In this document: piece by piece, positions 27,506 through 35,433 of the stretch
Layout of the letters: the number at the start of each line of letters is the position of its first letter
Position numbering within the stretch: the first letter of the stretch is position 1
DNA from: Gammaproteobacteria bacterium UBA6724
GTDB taxonomy: Bacteria > Pseudomonadota > Gammaproteobacteria > Pseudomonadales > Azotimanducaceae
NCBI GenBank assembly: GCA_002454165.1
Contig: DKIG01000041.1
Coordinates: forward strand, 33,811 to 97,810
DNA: 64,000 nt
Direction: 5' to 3'
Program-made: the position numbers and the translations under genes
Notes under the pieces: generated by a model
The model's database searches: none
What the model was told of the DNA's origin: nothing
What the model saw: only the letters and a program-made list of their open reading frames with translations

Positions 27506-27936
27506 AAATATTTACCGATGGTGCTTGCCGCGGCAATCCGGGACCTGGGGGCTGGGGTGTGCTGTTGCGGGCAGGCGACCAGGAGCAAGAGCTCTGGGGT
27601 GGTGAAGCCGCAACCACCAACAACAGAATGGAATTGCTTGCCGCTATTGAAGGACTCTCGGCATTGACGCGCCCATGCAGGGTGGCCCTGACCACCGATT
27701 CGCAATATGTACGTCAGGGCATCATCACATGGATCGAAAAATGGAAGCGTAACGGTTGGAAAACATCAAACAGGAAAGCAGTGAAGAACCAGGACCTGTG
27801 GGAAAAACTGGACAATCTGGCGACACAATACCGGGTGGAATGGCACTGGATCAAAGGACATAGTGGGCACGCCGAGAACGAGCGAGCCGATGCGCTTGCC
27901 AATCGCGGCATAGATGAATTAGGCATCAAACAATGA
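27496..27936 (+). CDS. rnhA: Ribonuclease HI
   Basis: 146 residues. Removes RNA from RNA-DNA hybrids. Acidic catalytic residues are in IFTDGACRGNPGPGGW, NNRMELLAAIE, LTTDSQYV and ERADALAN. Its stop overlaps the dnaQ start (ATGA), so the two replication genes are coupled. Confidence 0.96.
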   Translation: MDIEIFTDGACRGNPGPGGWGVLLRAGDQEQELWGGEAATTNNRMELLAAIEGLSALTRPCRVALTTDSQYVRQGIITWIEKWKRNGWKTSNRKAVKNQDLWEKLDNLATQYRVEWHWIKGHSGHAENERADALANRGIDELGIKQ

Positions 27937-28652
27937 GACAGGTTGTGCTTGATACTGAGACCACTGGACTCAATGTTGAGGAAGGACACCGGATACTCGA
28001 AATTGGCTGTGTCGAAATACTGGGCAGGAGGCTGACCCAGCGAAAGTACCATCAATATATCAATCCCGAGCGCGAGATTGACGCCGGCGCATTGGAAGTC
28101 CATGGCATCACTCGCGAGGTTTTACAGGACAAGCCCACATTTGCTGAGGTGTGGGAAAGTTTCCTTGAATTTATCCAGGGCGCTGAGCTCATTATCCACA
28201 ATGCGCCATTTGATGTTGCGTTTATTGATAATGAAATGCGTCTGCTATCAAAGGCTCCGGGGCAATTGACAGACTATTGCACTATTGTTGACAGCCTGGA
28301 ATTGGCTCGCCGCAAACACCCTGGACAAAAGAATAGCCTGGATGCCCTGTGCAAACGTTACAGTATTGATAGCTCCCGCCGGGAAGTGCATGGCGCCTTG
28401 CTGGATGCAGAACTTCTTGCGGATGTCTATTTTCTGCTGACTGGCGGACAGGTGACCCTAGGGCTAGGAGAAGAATCCCAGGCAGGTAGTGCCGAATCAG
28501 TGGCGCTAAGAATCAGTGCTGACCGTTCTGCACTACCCGTTATCAAGGCGACAAAGGAGGAGCTTAGTGCCCACGAGGCGAAACTGGATCAGCTGGATAA
28601 GGCAAGCGAAACGGGCTCTATCTGGCGAGCACTGGAACGGCAGAAGCATTAA
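27933..28652 (+). CDS. dnaQ: DNA polymerase III epsilon subunit (proofreading exonuclease)
   Basis: 239 residues. DEDDh exonuclease motifs: VLDTETTGLN, the HNAPFDVAFIDNE segment, and REVHGALLDAELLADVY. The C-terminal tail should bind the alpha subunit. Normal length. Confidence 0.95.
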   Translation: MRQVVLDTETTGLNVEEGHRILEIGCVEILGRRLTQRKYHQYINPEREIDAGALEVHGITREVLQDKPTFAEVWESFLEFIQGAELIIHNAPFDVAFIDNEMRLLSKAPGQLTDYCTIVDSLELARRKHPGQKNSLDALCKRYSIDSSRREVHGALLDAELLADVYFLLTGGQVTLGLGEESQAGSAESVALRISADRSALPVIKATKEELSAHEAKLDQLDKASETGSIWRALERQKH

Positions 28653-28674
28653 TCTGGCATCTCGTGCTTGACTG

Positions 28675-29049
28675 CTAATCTTGCACCTGCCAAGCAATTG
28701 TTGGGTCCTCATGCCTGAAAAGATAAAGTAGCAGTTGAGTTAGTACGATATTTCCGTCGGCTCTATATCTGCCTTCCATGAAAGCCGCCATGCCATCCTG
28801 CCCCCCGCTCAGCAGTTGCCAGCAGGTGTCATGATTATCCAGATAGAGAGTCAGGGTTGGCGCTACCGCGACGCCAGGGATAAATTCAAACCGCGCTTCA
28901 TCTGCAACCAGATAAAAGGGCGCAGCACTGTCAAACTGGAATTGGAAAGTTGTTTTTCGTCGTTGCAAGAGGGCGGGCTTAAAGTGCGGTGCCAGTTGGC
29001 TTTGCTTCTCAATGAGGCTTGCCGCTAAATGATCCGTTGTCATAGGCAT
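28675..29049 (-). CDS. SCP2 sterol-binding domain protein
   Basis: 124 residues, all one SCP2 fold: FQFDSAAPFYLVADEARFEF, a W-x-x-L-x-x-G-x-x-x-G-M-A-A-F segment and G-x-x-x-x-D-G-N-I at the end. Such small SCP2 proteins bind lipids or act in ubiquinone-linked processes (UbiJ/UbiT types). It converges on dnaQ. The assignment to SCP2 is good; the ligand is not known. Confidence 0.75.
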   Translation of the reverse strand: MPMTTDHLAASLIEKQSQLAPHFKPALLQRRKTTFQFQFDSAAPFYLVADEARFEFIPGVAVAPTLTLYLDNHDTCWQLLSGGQDGMAAFMEGRYRADGNIVLTQLLLYLFRHEDPTIAWQVQD

Positions 29050-29056
29050 GGAGGGT

Positions 29057-29116
29057 TATTTAGAAGAACCGTGTTTAGAAGAGCCGTGTTTAAAAGTGCT
29101 GTATTTAAAAGTGCCA
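29057..29116 (-). repeat. Four degenerate 15 bp tandem units at the end of the Tsx-like gene
   Basis: Units at 29057-29071, 29072-29086, 29087-29101 and 29102-29116. The last overlaps the Trp-His-Phe-stop codons of the porin gene, so the array looks like serial duplication of the gene's end into the spacer. Confidence 0.8.
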
Positions 29117-30037
29117 TGTCAACAGGAAGTTGAGGTTATTTTCATCCCAATCCTTGTTGCCAAACTTGTTTTTCCAATAGGACCATTCGCCACCGACCCA
29201 GAGTTTTTTCGGCTTTGCACCCATGAGGCGGCCAATGTCAAACTTCAGTTGTGGTACGAAGATATAGCCTGAATGTACCCTTGTCCTGTCACCTCTTTTA
29301 TTCTTGAAATCAAAACTGGTCAATATGTCGAGAAAGCCGTCAAAGCGGATCTGACCATCTTTAAGATCAAAACGCCAGGCAAGGGTCAATTGCTCATTGT
29401 GTTCGCGGCTTCTTCCGCCCACTATGCTATTGCCAGTTCCATCCGTGTAGGGGTTAGGAAGGCGACTATCCAGCACCTGATCGTCATTGAAATGTTTGTA
29501 TAGTGTGACATTAAAATAACTCGCCTTCGGCATAGCCAGGTCAAAGCCGAAACCAAGTAGGTAATTATTGAACCTGTTACCTCTGGACGCGTTAGTGATA
29601 GGAAAAGGAATGTTGTTGTATGTACCAGGGGGAATTGCTGTGTCTCTGCCGTTATCGCCTCTGCCGAATTCCCACTGGGGTGAGAAATAGATATTTTTGA
29701 TGAAGCCGCCCGGTTTGGCGATATTGAAACTGAGTAATACTTCAGCATAGACGGCGTCCTTGTCATAGCCTGAACTGCGGCTGGTCAGATAATCAATGAA
29801 CAGAAAGGTGCCACCCCAACTGTGGCCGCTGGCATGTTCAAAGGTGACGACATTGCGGCTTTCGGATTGCGTCTGGATCTTGTTCCCCGCTATTGTAATC
29901 TCTTGCCCTGCATAACGACTCCCCGAAAGGAGCGACAGACTAAAGTCCTGCCAAATCATTTTCGCCGAAGCGATGGATGTGAGGCTTAGCAGGATGATGA
30001 ATGTGCCGATAACCAATCTAATATCTGTTCTTTTCAT
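29105..30037 (-). CDS. Tsx-like nucleoside-specific outer-membrane channel
   Basis: About 310 residues from the ATG at 30037. Signal peptide at 1-25 ending in A-S-A, then WQDFSLSLLSG, alternating amphipathic strands, and a C-terminal phenylalanine (LTWHF) typical of outer-membrane barrels. The pattern matches the Tsx/nucleoside channel family. Divergent from the acyl-CoA dehydrogenase genes across a repeat-rich spacer. Confidence 0.8.
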   Translation of the reverse strand: MKRTDIRLVIGTFIILLSLTSIASAKMIWQDFSLSLLSGSRYAGQEITIAGNKIQTQSESRNVVTFEHASGHSWGGTFLFIDYLTSRSSGYDKDAVYAEVLLSFNIAKPGGFIKNIYFSPQWEFGRGDNGRDTAIPPGTYNNIPFPITNASRGNRFNNYLLGFGFDLAMPKASYFNVTLYKHFNDDQVLDSRLPNPYTDGTGNSIVGGRSREHNEQLTLAWRFDLKDGQIRFDGFLDILTSFDFKNKRGDRTRVHSGYIFVPQLKFDIGRLMGAKPKKLWVGGEWSYWKNKFGNKDWDENNLNFLLTWHF

Positions 30038-30327
30038 ATTATATTCCTCTGATGAAAGAGGGGACAAAAATTGTTGAAATATTCTGCAGACAAGATGTGG
30101 CTTGCCTCGCCAAGGAGCATTTGTAATTAAGGAGCATTTGTATGCTAGCCCGCGAACACATCTTGAGTAATTTTACACTGTCATATCGGGGGAAGACAAA
30201 TGCTGATACGAAAACTCTTAGCTGTTTAATTTATAACTTCACAAAAAAATCCAAGTATCACAGAGTAGCCGGTATCGTGTATTCTTGTCATCAATCAAAC
30301 CCGCACTGAGCCATGACGGAGGGAAGG
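30038..30327. other. Divergent regulatory spacer (Tsx-like porin / acyl-CoA dehydrogenase)
   Basis: 290 bp without a gene. It holds a perfect 9 bp inverted repeat, CAAGATGTG (30091-30099) and CACATCTTG (30157-30165), enclosing two 17 bp direct units AAGGAGCATTTGTA... (from 30112 and 30129). Promoters for both directions are likely here, but I cannot place them. Confidence 0.55.
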
Positions 30328-31542
30328 ATGGATCTAAATTTTAGTCAGGAAGATTTCGCGTTTCAGAAAGAAGTACGAGACTGGATTGCAGAAAAATATC
30401 CGGAAGAAATGCGGCAACGTCGGAACCACAGTGCTGGCGGACATCTGTCCAAAGAAGACTATGTTTACTGGCAACAAGCCCTGTATGAAAAGGGCTGGGC
30501 TGGGGTTAACTGGCCTGTGGAATATGGCGGACCGGGCTTTACGCCAACGCAACGCTACCTCTATGACCTGGAAATGGCAGCGGCAGGTACACCGGGGGTG
30601 ATACCCTTCGGGCAGAACATGGTGGCACCGGTCATTATGAAATTCGGCACGGAGGAACAAAAGCAGAAGTATCTGCCAGACATCCTCGCTAGCCGTGTCT
30701 GGTGGTGCCAGGGTTATTCTGAACCCGGGGCTGGCTCCGACCTTGCTTCGGTGCGTATGAAAGCCGTGAAAGAAGGCGACAACTACACAGTGAATGGCAC
30801 CAAAACCTGGAATACCCTGGGACAATTCGCTGACATGATCTTTTGCTTGGTACGTACAAGTGACGAAGATATTCCGCAAAAAGGCATTTCTTTCCTTCTG
30901 ATTGACATGACATCGCCCGGGATAGAGGTAATGCCCATCATCACGATTGACGCTCCCAAAGAGGGCTATCAGGAAATCAACATGATTCATTTCACAGATG
31001 TGAAAGTACCGGCAGAAAACCTGATAGGAGAGGCGGGCAAGGGCTGGACCTACGCCAAATACCTGCTTGAATTTGAGCGGGGCAACGCCTATTCCCATGG
31101 CCTGAAAGCCGGGCTTCAACATATCCGGGACATGGCTGGCACCGAGGTCAACGGGTTTGGTCAAAGTCTTATCCAAGATGATGATTTCAAAAAGAAAATT
31201 AGTTCTGCTGAAATAGCCATATCGGCTATGGAATTCACCGAACTGCGGATCCTGAGCAATCTGACGGCAGGCAAGAACCCGGGACCGGAATCGTCACTGC
31301 TCAAATGTTGCGGTACCGAGTTACAGCAAGAGCTGACGGAGCTTGCCCTGGAAACGGTAGGCTACTATGCGCTACCCTTTGATAACCCGGCACCGGTCAA
31401 GGGCCTTAATCGGGAAGCAATTGGCCCTGACTATGCTGGCGGCACGGCTCCAGCCTACTTCAATACCCGTAAGGCATCCATTTATGCTGGCTCAAACGAA
31501 ATTCAGCGGAATATCATGGCGAAGCTGGTGCTGGGGCTATAA
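30328..31542 (+). CDS. Acyl-CoA dehydrogenase, large-subunit type (PimC/FadE26-like)
   Basis: 404 residues from the ATG at 30328, which follows GGAGGGAAGG better than the ATG at 30313. ACAD signature CQGYSEPGAGSDLAS, a VNGTKTW strand, and a C-terminal SNEIQRNIMAKLVLGL. It introduces a trans double bond into acyl-CoA and passes electrons to ETF, which is encoded at 57.6-59.3 kb. A second dehydrogenase follows after 12 bp; paired dehydrogenases may act on different substrates or as a heteromer. Confidence 0.9.
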   Translation: MDLNFSQEDFAFQKEVRDWIAEKYPEEMRQRRNHSAGGHLSKEDYVYWQQALYEKGWAGVNWPVEYGGPGFTPTQRYLYDLEMAAAGTPGVIPFGQNMVAPVIMKFGTEEQKQKYLPDILASRVWWCQGYSEPGAGSDLASVRMKAVKEGDNYTVNGTKTWNTLGQFADMIFCLVRTSDEDIPQKGISFLLIDMTSPGIEVMPIITIDAPKEGYQEINMIHFTDVKVPAENLIGEAGKGWTYAKYLLEFERGNAYSHGLKAGLQHIRDMAGTEVNGFGQSLIQDDDFKKKISSAEIAISAMEFTELRILSNLTAGKNPGPESSLLKCCGTELQQELTELALETVGYYALPFDNPAPVKGLNREAIGPDYAGGTAPAYFNTRKASIYAGSNEIQRNIMAKLVLGL

Positions 31543-31554
31543 GGCAGGGTTCGC

Positions 31555-32721
31555 GTGGATTTTGAATTCAACGAGCAACAGCGAGCAATACAGGACGCAG
31601 TAGTCCGTATTTGTCGTGCTTTTGGTGATGATTACTGGTTGGCGCGGGATACTGATGGTGAATTCCCGGAAGCTTTCGTCAAAGCGATCACGGAGAGCGG
31701 TTGGTTAGGTATCGCCATGCCAGAAGCCTTTGGGGGCTCAGGGCTTGGTATCACCGAAGCCGCTATTCTCGCCCATGCCATTGCCCGCTCAGGCGCTGGT
31801 ATGAGCGGTGCTTCTGCGGTGCATCTCAACCTCTTTGGGCCGAATCCCATCGTGGTATTTGGCACCGAAGAACAGAAGCAGCGATTTCTGCCGCCCTTGA
31901 TACAGGGCAAGGATCGTGCTTGTTTCGGCGTGACTGAGCCTGATGCGGGACTGAATACCACCCGTTTGGAAACCCGTGCAGTGCGTGATGGCGACCATTA
32001 CATCGTCAACGGACGCAAGCACTGGACCACCATGGCGCAAACGGCAAACAAAATATTGTTGGTGACCAGGACGACTCCCATTTCGGAATGCGCCAAACCC
32101 AGCGAGGGCCTGACCCTCTTCTATACTGACCTGGACCAGGCCAGGGTTGAGGTAAGGCTGATTGAAAAAATGGGGCGTAAAGCGGTTGATTCCAATGCGC
32201 TCTTTATTGACGACATGATAATCCCCGTGGCTGACCGAATTGGTGCGGAAGGGGATGGGTGGAAATGTTTACTCCACGGACTCAACCCGGAACGCATACT
32301 CATCGCCGCAGAAGCCGTTGGCCTCGGACAGGTCGCGCTTGAGCGTGCCGCTGCCTATGCCCGGGAGAGAATAGTCTTTGACAGGCCAATCGGCAAAAAC
32401 CAGGCGATTCAGCATCCCCTTGCAGTTAACTGGATGGAATTGGAAGCCGCTCATCTTATGGTATTCAAAGCCGCCTCTCTCTACGATGCGGGGAAGCCCT
32501 GTGGTGCGGAAGCCAACACCGCCAAATATCTCGCCGCCGAGGCCGCCCATCAAGCCTGCCAACGTAGTGTGCTGACACATGGCGGGATGGGTTATGCGAA
32601 GGAGTATCATGTTGAACGTTACCTGCGGGAAATCATGATTCCAGTGATAGCACCCATCTCACAGGAATTGATTAAATCTTATATCGGCGAGCGGATACTG
32701 GGACAGAGCAAGAGCTATTAA
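31555..32721 (+). CDS. Acyl-CoA dehydrogenase (second of a pair)
   Basis: 388 residues from a GTG. FAD-binding ACAD motifs: ACFGVTEPDAG, VNGRKHWTT, the C-terminal THGGMGYAKEYHVERYLRE. Electron acceptor is presumably ETF. Its last 50 bp overlap tail to tail with mnmH on the other strand. Confidence 0.9.
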   Translation: MDFEFNEQQRAIQDAVVRICRAFGDDYWLARDTDGEFPEAFVKAITESGWLGIAMPEAFGGSGLGITEAAILAHAIARSGAGMSGASAVHLNLFGPNPIVVFGTEEQKQRFLPPLIQGKDRACFGVTEPDAGLNTTRLETRAVRDGDHYIVNGRKHWTTMAQTANKILLVTRTTPISECAKPSEGLTLFYTDLDQARVEVRLIEKMGRKAVDSNALFIDDMIIPVADRIGAEGDGWKCLLHGLNPERILIAAEAVGLGQVALERAAAYARERIVFDRPIGKNQAIQHPLAVNWMELEAAHLMVFKAASLYDAGKPCGAEANTAKYLAAEAAHQACQRSVLTHGGMGYAKEYHVERYLREIMIPVIAPISQELIKSYIGERILGQSKSY

Positions 32722-33802
32722 GTCTGTCTTTGTACCAGGCAAACACCTCATCCCGAATCCCCCGATAGATCACCCGTGATTCTTTTTGTGCTAGTTGATA
32801 GTCATACATGGGGTCGTAATAGCCGACCAGCAGCGCCTCTATCCATTGCTGGTGCAATGCCAGATCGTCATGGCGTCTCTGTCGACTCAGAGCGGACGCC
32901 AGCATTGCCCGGATTTCCTGATGTGAAGCATTACCCAATCGCTTGCGGATAGCGTCCACAGCATTCAGCAGATAGTCTGCAAAGGCATCAAAGGCGGCAC
33001 CCGCAAAGGCTAGTTGATAGTCTTGCCATTGCCTTAAAATGTACTCATCAAATATATGCTGGGTCCTGTCTGTCAGTGATGCTTCAATGACCAACAGGGG
33101 CGCGGTTTTCATTTTCATTTGAAAGGACAGAGGGAGCTGGATGCGCCCAATGAGCCGGGCCTCATCTTCTACCAGCATTGCTTCTTGAGACCCGGACTGG
33201 ATATCAAGTTTCAGCAGTGCTATGGCGAGTAGATTTTCAAAATCCACCTGGACAGGCTGAGCTACAATCAATTTCCCGAAGGCGCTACCCCTGTGTCTGG
33301 CAAAGCCTTCCAGGTCAAGTTTCCGATTAAAATGATTAAGAAAAACGGTCTTCCCGGTGCCGGCCCGGCCTGAAACCAGTAGCAGTGGCGGCAGGCTCTG
33401 AAATTGTGCCAGCAGAAAACGCCGCAACACCTTGTAGCCACCGGGCACCCGCGGCACCACTAAACCTTCCGCGCCGAGCCATTGACAGGCAATCTGAGAC
33501 CGCTGACCACCGCGAAAACAATAGATCATCGCATCGGGATGAGACGCCAGCCAGTCCGCCCAGGCTACTATGCGACTGATCCTGAGCTTGCCTGAGACCA
33601 GTTGATGCCCCAGATTGAAAGCGGTTTCTGAACCTTCGTTTTTGTAGCAGATACCAACCTGATGCCGTTCGGTATCGTCAAGCAGGGGCAGATTGACCGC
33701 GTTTGGAAAAGCACCCCGGGCAAATTCAACAGGTGCCCGCACATCAATTAGGGGTCTGTCAGCAAGGAATATGTGTTTTAACTCAGTGCTGGAATCTGAC
33801 AT
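32672..33802 (-). CDS. mnmH: tRNA 2-selenouridine synthase MnmH (SelU/YbbB)
   Basis: 376 residues. N-terminal rhodanese domain with catalytic Cys95 in YCFRGGQRSQ, then a P-loop SGRAGTGKT at about 144-152. MnmH replaces the sulfur of 2-thiouridine at the wobble position by selenium via a geranylated intermediate, using selenophosphate. selD is not in the window. It starts 11 bp after the mauE stop, so the two are cotranscribed. TusBCDE, which supplies the sulfur for the same wobble uridine, is encoded at 48.8-50.2 kb. Confidence 0.93.
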   Translation of the reverse strand: MSDSSTELKHIFLADRPLIDVRAPVEFARGAFPNAVNLPLLDDTERHQVGICYKNEGSETAFNLGHQLVSGKLRISRIVAWADWLASHPDAMIYCFRGGQRSQIACQWLGAEGLVVPRVPGGYKVLRRFLLAQFQSLPPLLLVSGRAGTGKTVFLNHFNRKLDLEGFARHRGSAFGKLIVAQPVQVDFENLLAIALLKLDIQSGSQEAMLVEDEARLIGRIQLPLSFQMKMKTAPLLVIEASLTDRTQHIFDEYILRQWQDYQLAFAGAAFDAFADYLLNAVDAIRKRLGNASHQEIRAMLASALSRQRRHDDLALHQQWIEALLVGYYDPMYDYQLAQKESRVIYRGIRDEVFAWYKDRLNSSCSVPVSARRYKI

Positions 33803-33813
33803 GGGTGCGGATA

Positions 33814-34371
33814 TTAATCATGATTCCCAAGCAGTGTTTCAAGATGTGGTTGATTCGCCAACAACTGGTTCATTGCCGTGTAAAGCAGTATGAGCGTCAC
33901 GCTACTGAGCACTAAGAGCAGTGCCACCCAGAAGGAGTTGATTGCACTAGCAGTTGAGTATGATGCCAACACCAGAGCCGAAGCAGCAAGCAAGAAGTTG
34001 CGTATTACCAATGCCCAGCCGATTGGTTGCCTCTGTCCCTTGTCGCCGCATCCACAATCAATAGCACGGCGCCCAGGGCGCAGATTGATGAGCATCGCGA
34101 ATGCGTAGAGACCGAGCAGGGTTGCTGCCAGAAGTGCACCATATCTGGGCGCGTTCAATATGGAAATCAGGCCGAGCAGGGCAAGTTCGGCAAGGATTAG
34201 GGTGATAGCCGCAGGCCTGTCCAGGCTGGATGGCAATAAGCGATAGTCCGCAACCTGCTGCACGAAAAGTGTGAAGTCACGAATTTTGTGGTGCATCGCT
34301 ACCGCGAAGACCCAGAAGAGGAGGACCCGAATCGGAATCAGAAGGCTGGACTCATCAAGAAGGTATTGCAT
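33814..34371 (-). CDS. MauE/DoxX family redox-associated membrane protein
   Basis: 185 residues with about five membrane helices and a C-G-C motif (AIDCGCGDKG near 111-120) typical of MauE. MauE works with MauD in maturing methylamine dehydrogenase, but neither mauD nor the dehydrogenase is present, so it more likely serves a general thiol-redox task. Upstream partner of mnmH in a two-gene operon. Confidence 0.75.
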   Translation of the reverse strand: MQYLLDESSLLIPIRVLLFWVFAVAMHHKIRDFTLFVQQVADYRLLPSSLDRPAAITLILAELALLGLISILNAPRYGALLAATLLGLYAFAMLINLRPGRRAIDCGCGDKGQRQPIGWALVIRNFLLAASALVLASYSTASAINSFWVALLLVLSSVTLILLYTAMNQLLANQPHLETLLGNHD

Positions 34372-34431
34372 GCAGTAGGCGCAAACTATGCCGCTTGCCC
34401 AATGATGTTTGCCGGTCTGGTCTTGCTCATT

Positions 34432-34459
34432 TTAATGACCTGGTTGAGAGTAATATAAT
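34432..34459 (+). promoter_or_regulatory. Possible promoter for the sdh-suc operon
   Basis: A perfect TATAAT at 34454-34459 with a weak -35 (TTAATG, 16 bp spacer). It lies 155 bp before sdhC. Confidence 0.35.
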
Positions 34460-34614
34460 ATGCCAGTAGAGCCTATACGCTGCCTCAGGCTTGCGCAAAC
34501 ATTGCCCAGACTAGCGTCGATACCACTGGGCTACCACTTCATCTGCACTTGTAAACCTTCTGTCAATTGGATAAATTGAGAGACGGTGCAAAACAGCCGT
34601 TTGAGACAAAATTC

Positions 34615-35001
34615 GTGAAGAATGATTCTCGCCCCATTAACCTCGGCTTCTCCGATCTTCTGCATTTTCGGTGGCCCATTGTCGCCCTTGCTTCTATTAC
34701 TCATAGAATTACCGGCATCCTGCTGTTCATCGGCATAGGTTTCGGCTTGTATGGGCTTGATATGTCCTTGTCGAGTGAAGCAGAGTTTCGTGCTCTTGCT
34801 AGCATCCTCGGCGCTCTACCAGGTAAAATTATCCTCTGGCTTCTTATGTCGGCGCTCGCCTATCATTTTGTCGCTGGCATCAAACATCTTCTGCTGGATC
34901 TAGGTATTGGGGAAACGCTTGAAGGCGGCAGGCGGGCGGCGATGGTGTCGATATTTTTCTCCCTGACATTGATTGTCCTAGCGGGACTTTGGGTCTTTTA
35001 A
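34615..35001 (+). CDS. sdhC: Succinate dehydrogenase cytochrome b556 subunit SdhC
   Basis: About 128 residues from the GTG at 34615, which gives the usual K-x-x-S-R-P-I-N-L start; a TTG at 34567 would add 16 residues. Three helices, haem/quinone site SITHRITG, YHFVAGIKHLLLDLG. Membrane anchor of complex II. Confidence 0.92.
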   Translation: MKNDSRPINLGFSDLLHFRWPIVALASITHRITGILLFIGIGFGLYGLDMSLSSEAEFRALASILGALPGKIILWLLMSALAYHFVAGIKHLLLDLGIGETLEGGRRAAMVSIFFSLTLIVLAGLWVF

Positions 35002-35026
35002 GAACAGCATTGGGACAGGAAAGCAG

Positions 35027-35419
35027 ATGCCAGATTCAAGCGCAGCAAAGATGGTCACCCAGGTCACCGCCATGAGCAGGAATGGTATCTCGGACTGGCT
35101 CATCCAGCGGCTCAGCGCCCTGCTCCTTGCCTTCTATACGGTTAGCCTGGTCATTTGGTTCCTGATGACTCCCAGCCTCAGCTATGACCAATGGCAGGCA
35201 CTCTTTGATACCAGTTGGGTGCAGGTGTGCGCCCTGGTCGGGCTACTTGCTGCCTGCGCCCACGCCTGGATTGGTGTCTGGACTTGCGGCTCTGATTATT
35301 TGAGCGATCACTCCCTGGGTGCCCGCGCTGTCATCTTCAGATTTGTGTATCAGACGACAAGCATCCTGATATTGATCGTCTATCTCCTCTGGGGTATCAA
35401 CATACTCTGGGGCACTTAG
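35027..35419 (+). CDS. sdhD: Succinate dehydrogenase membrane anchor SdhD
   Basis: 130 residues, three membrane helices, the QRLSALLLAFY start and the haem-ligand helix with HAWIGVW. AGGAAAG ribosome site. Confidence 0.93.
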   Translation: MPDSSAAKMVTQVTAMSRNGISDWLIQRLSALLLAFYTVSLVIWFLMTPSLSYDQWQALFDTSWVQVCALVGLLAACAHAWIGVWTCGSDYLSDHSLGARAVIFRFVYQTTSILILIVYLLWGINILWGT

Positions 35420-35433
35420 GAGCCAGGATAGCC

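Noticed and set aside
29048..29272. 74-codon ORF on the plus strand beginning M-E-G-Y-L-E-E-P-C
   Set aside because: Its start is the 15 bp repeat array and the rest is antisense to the Tsx-like gene.
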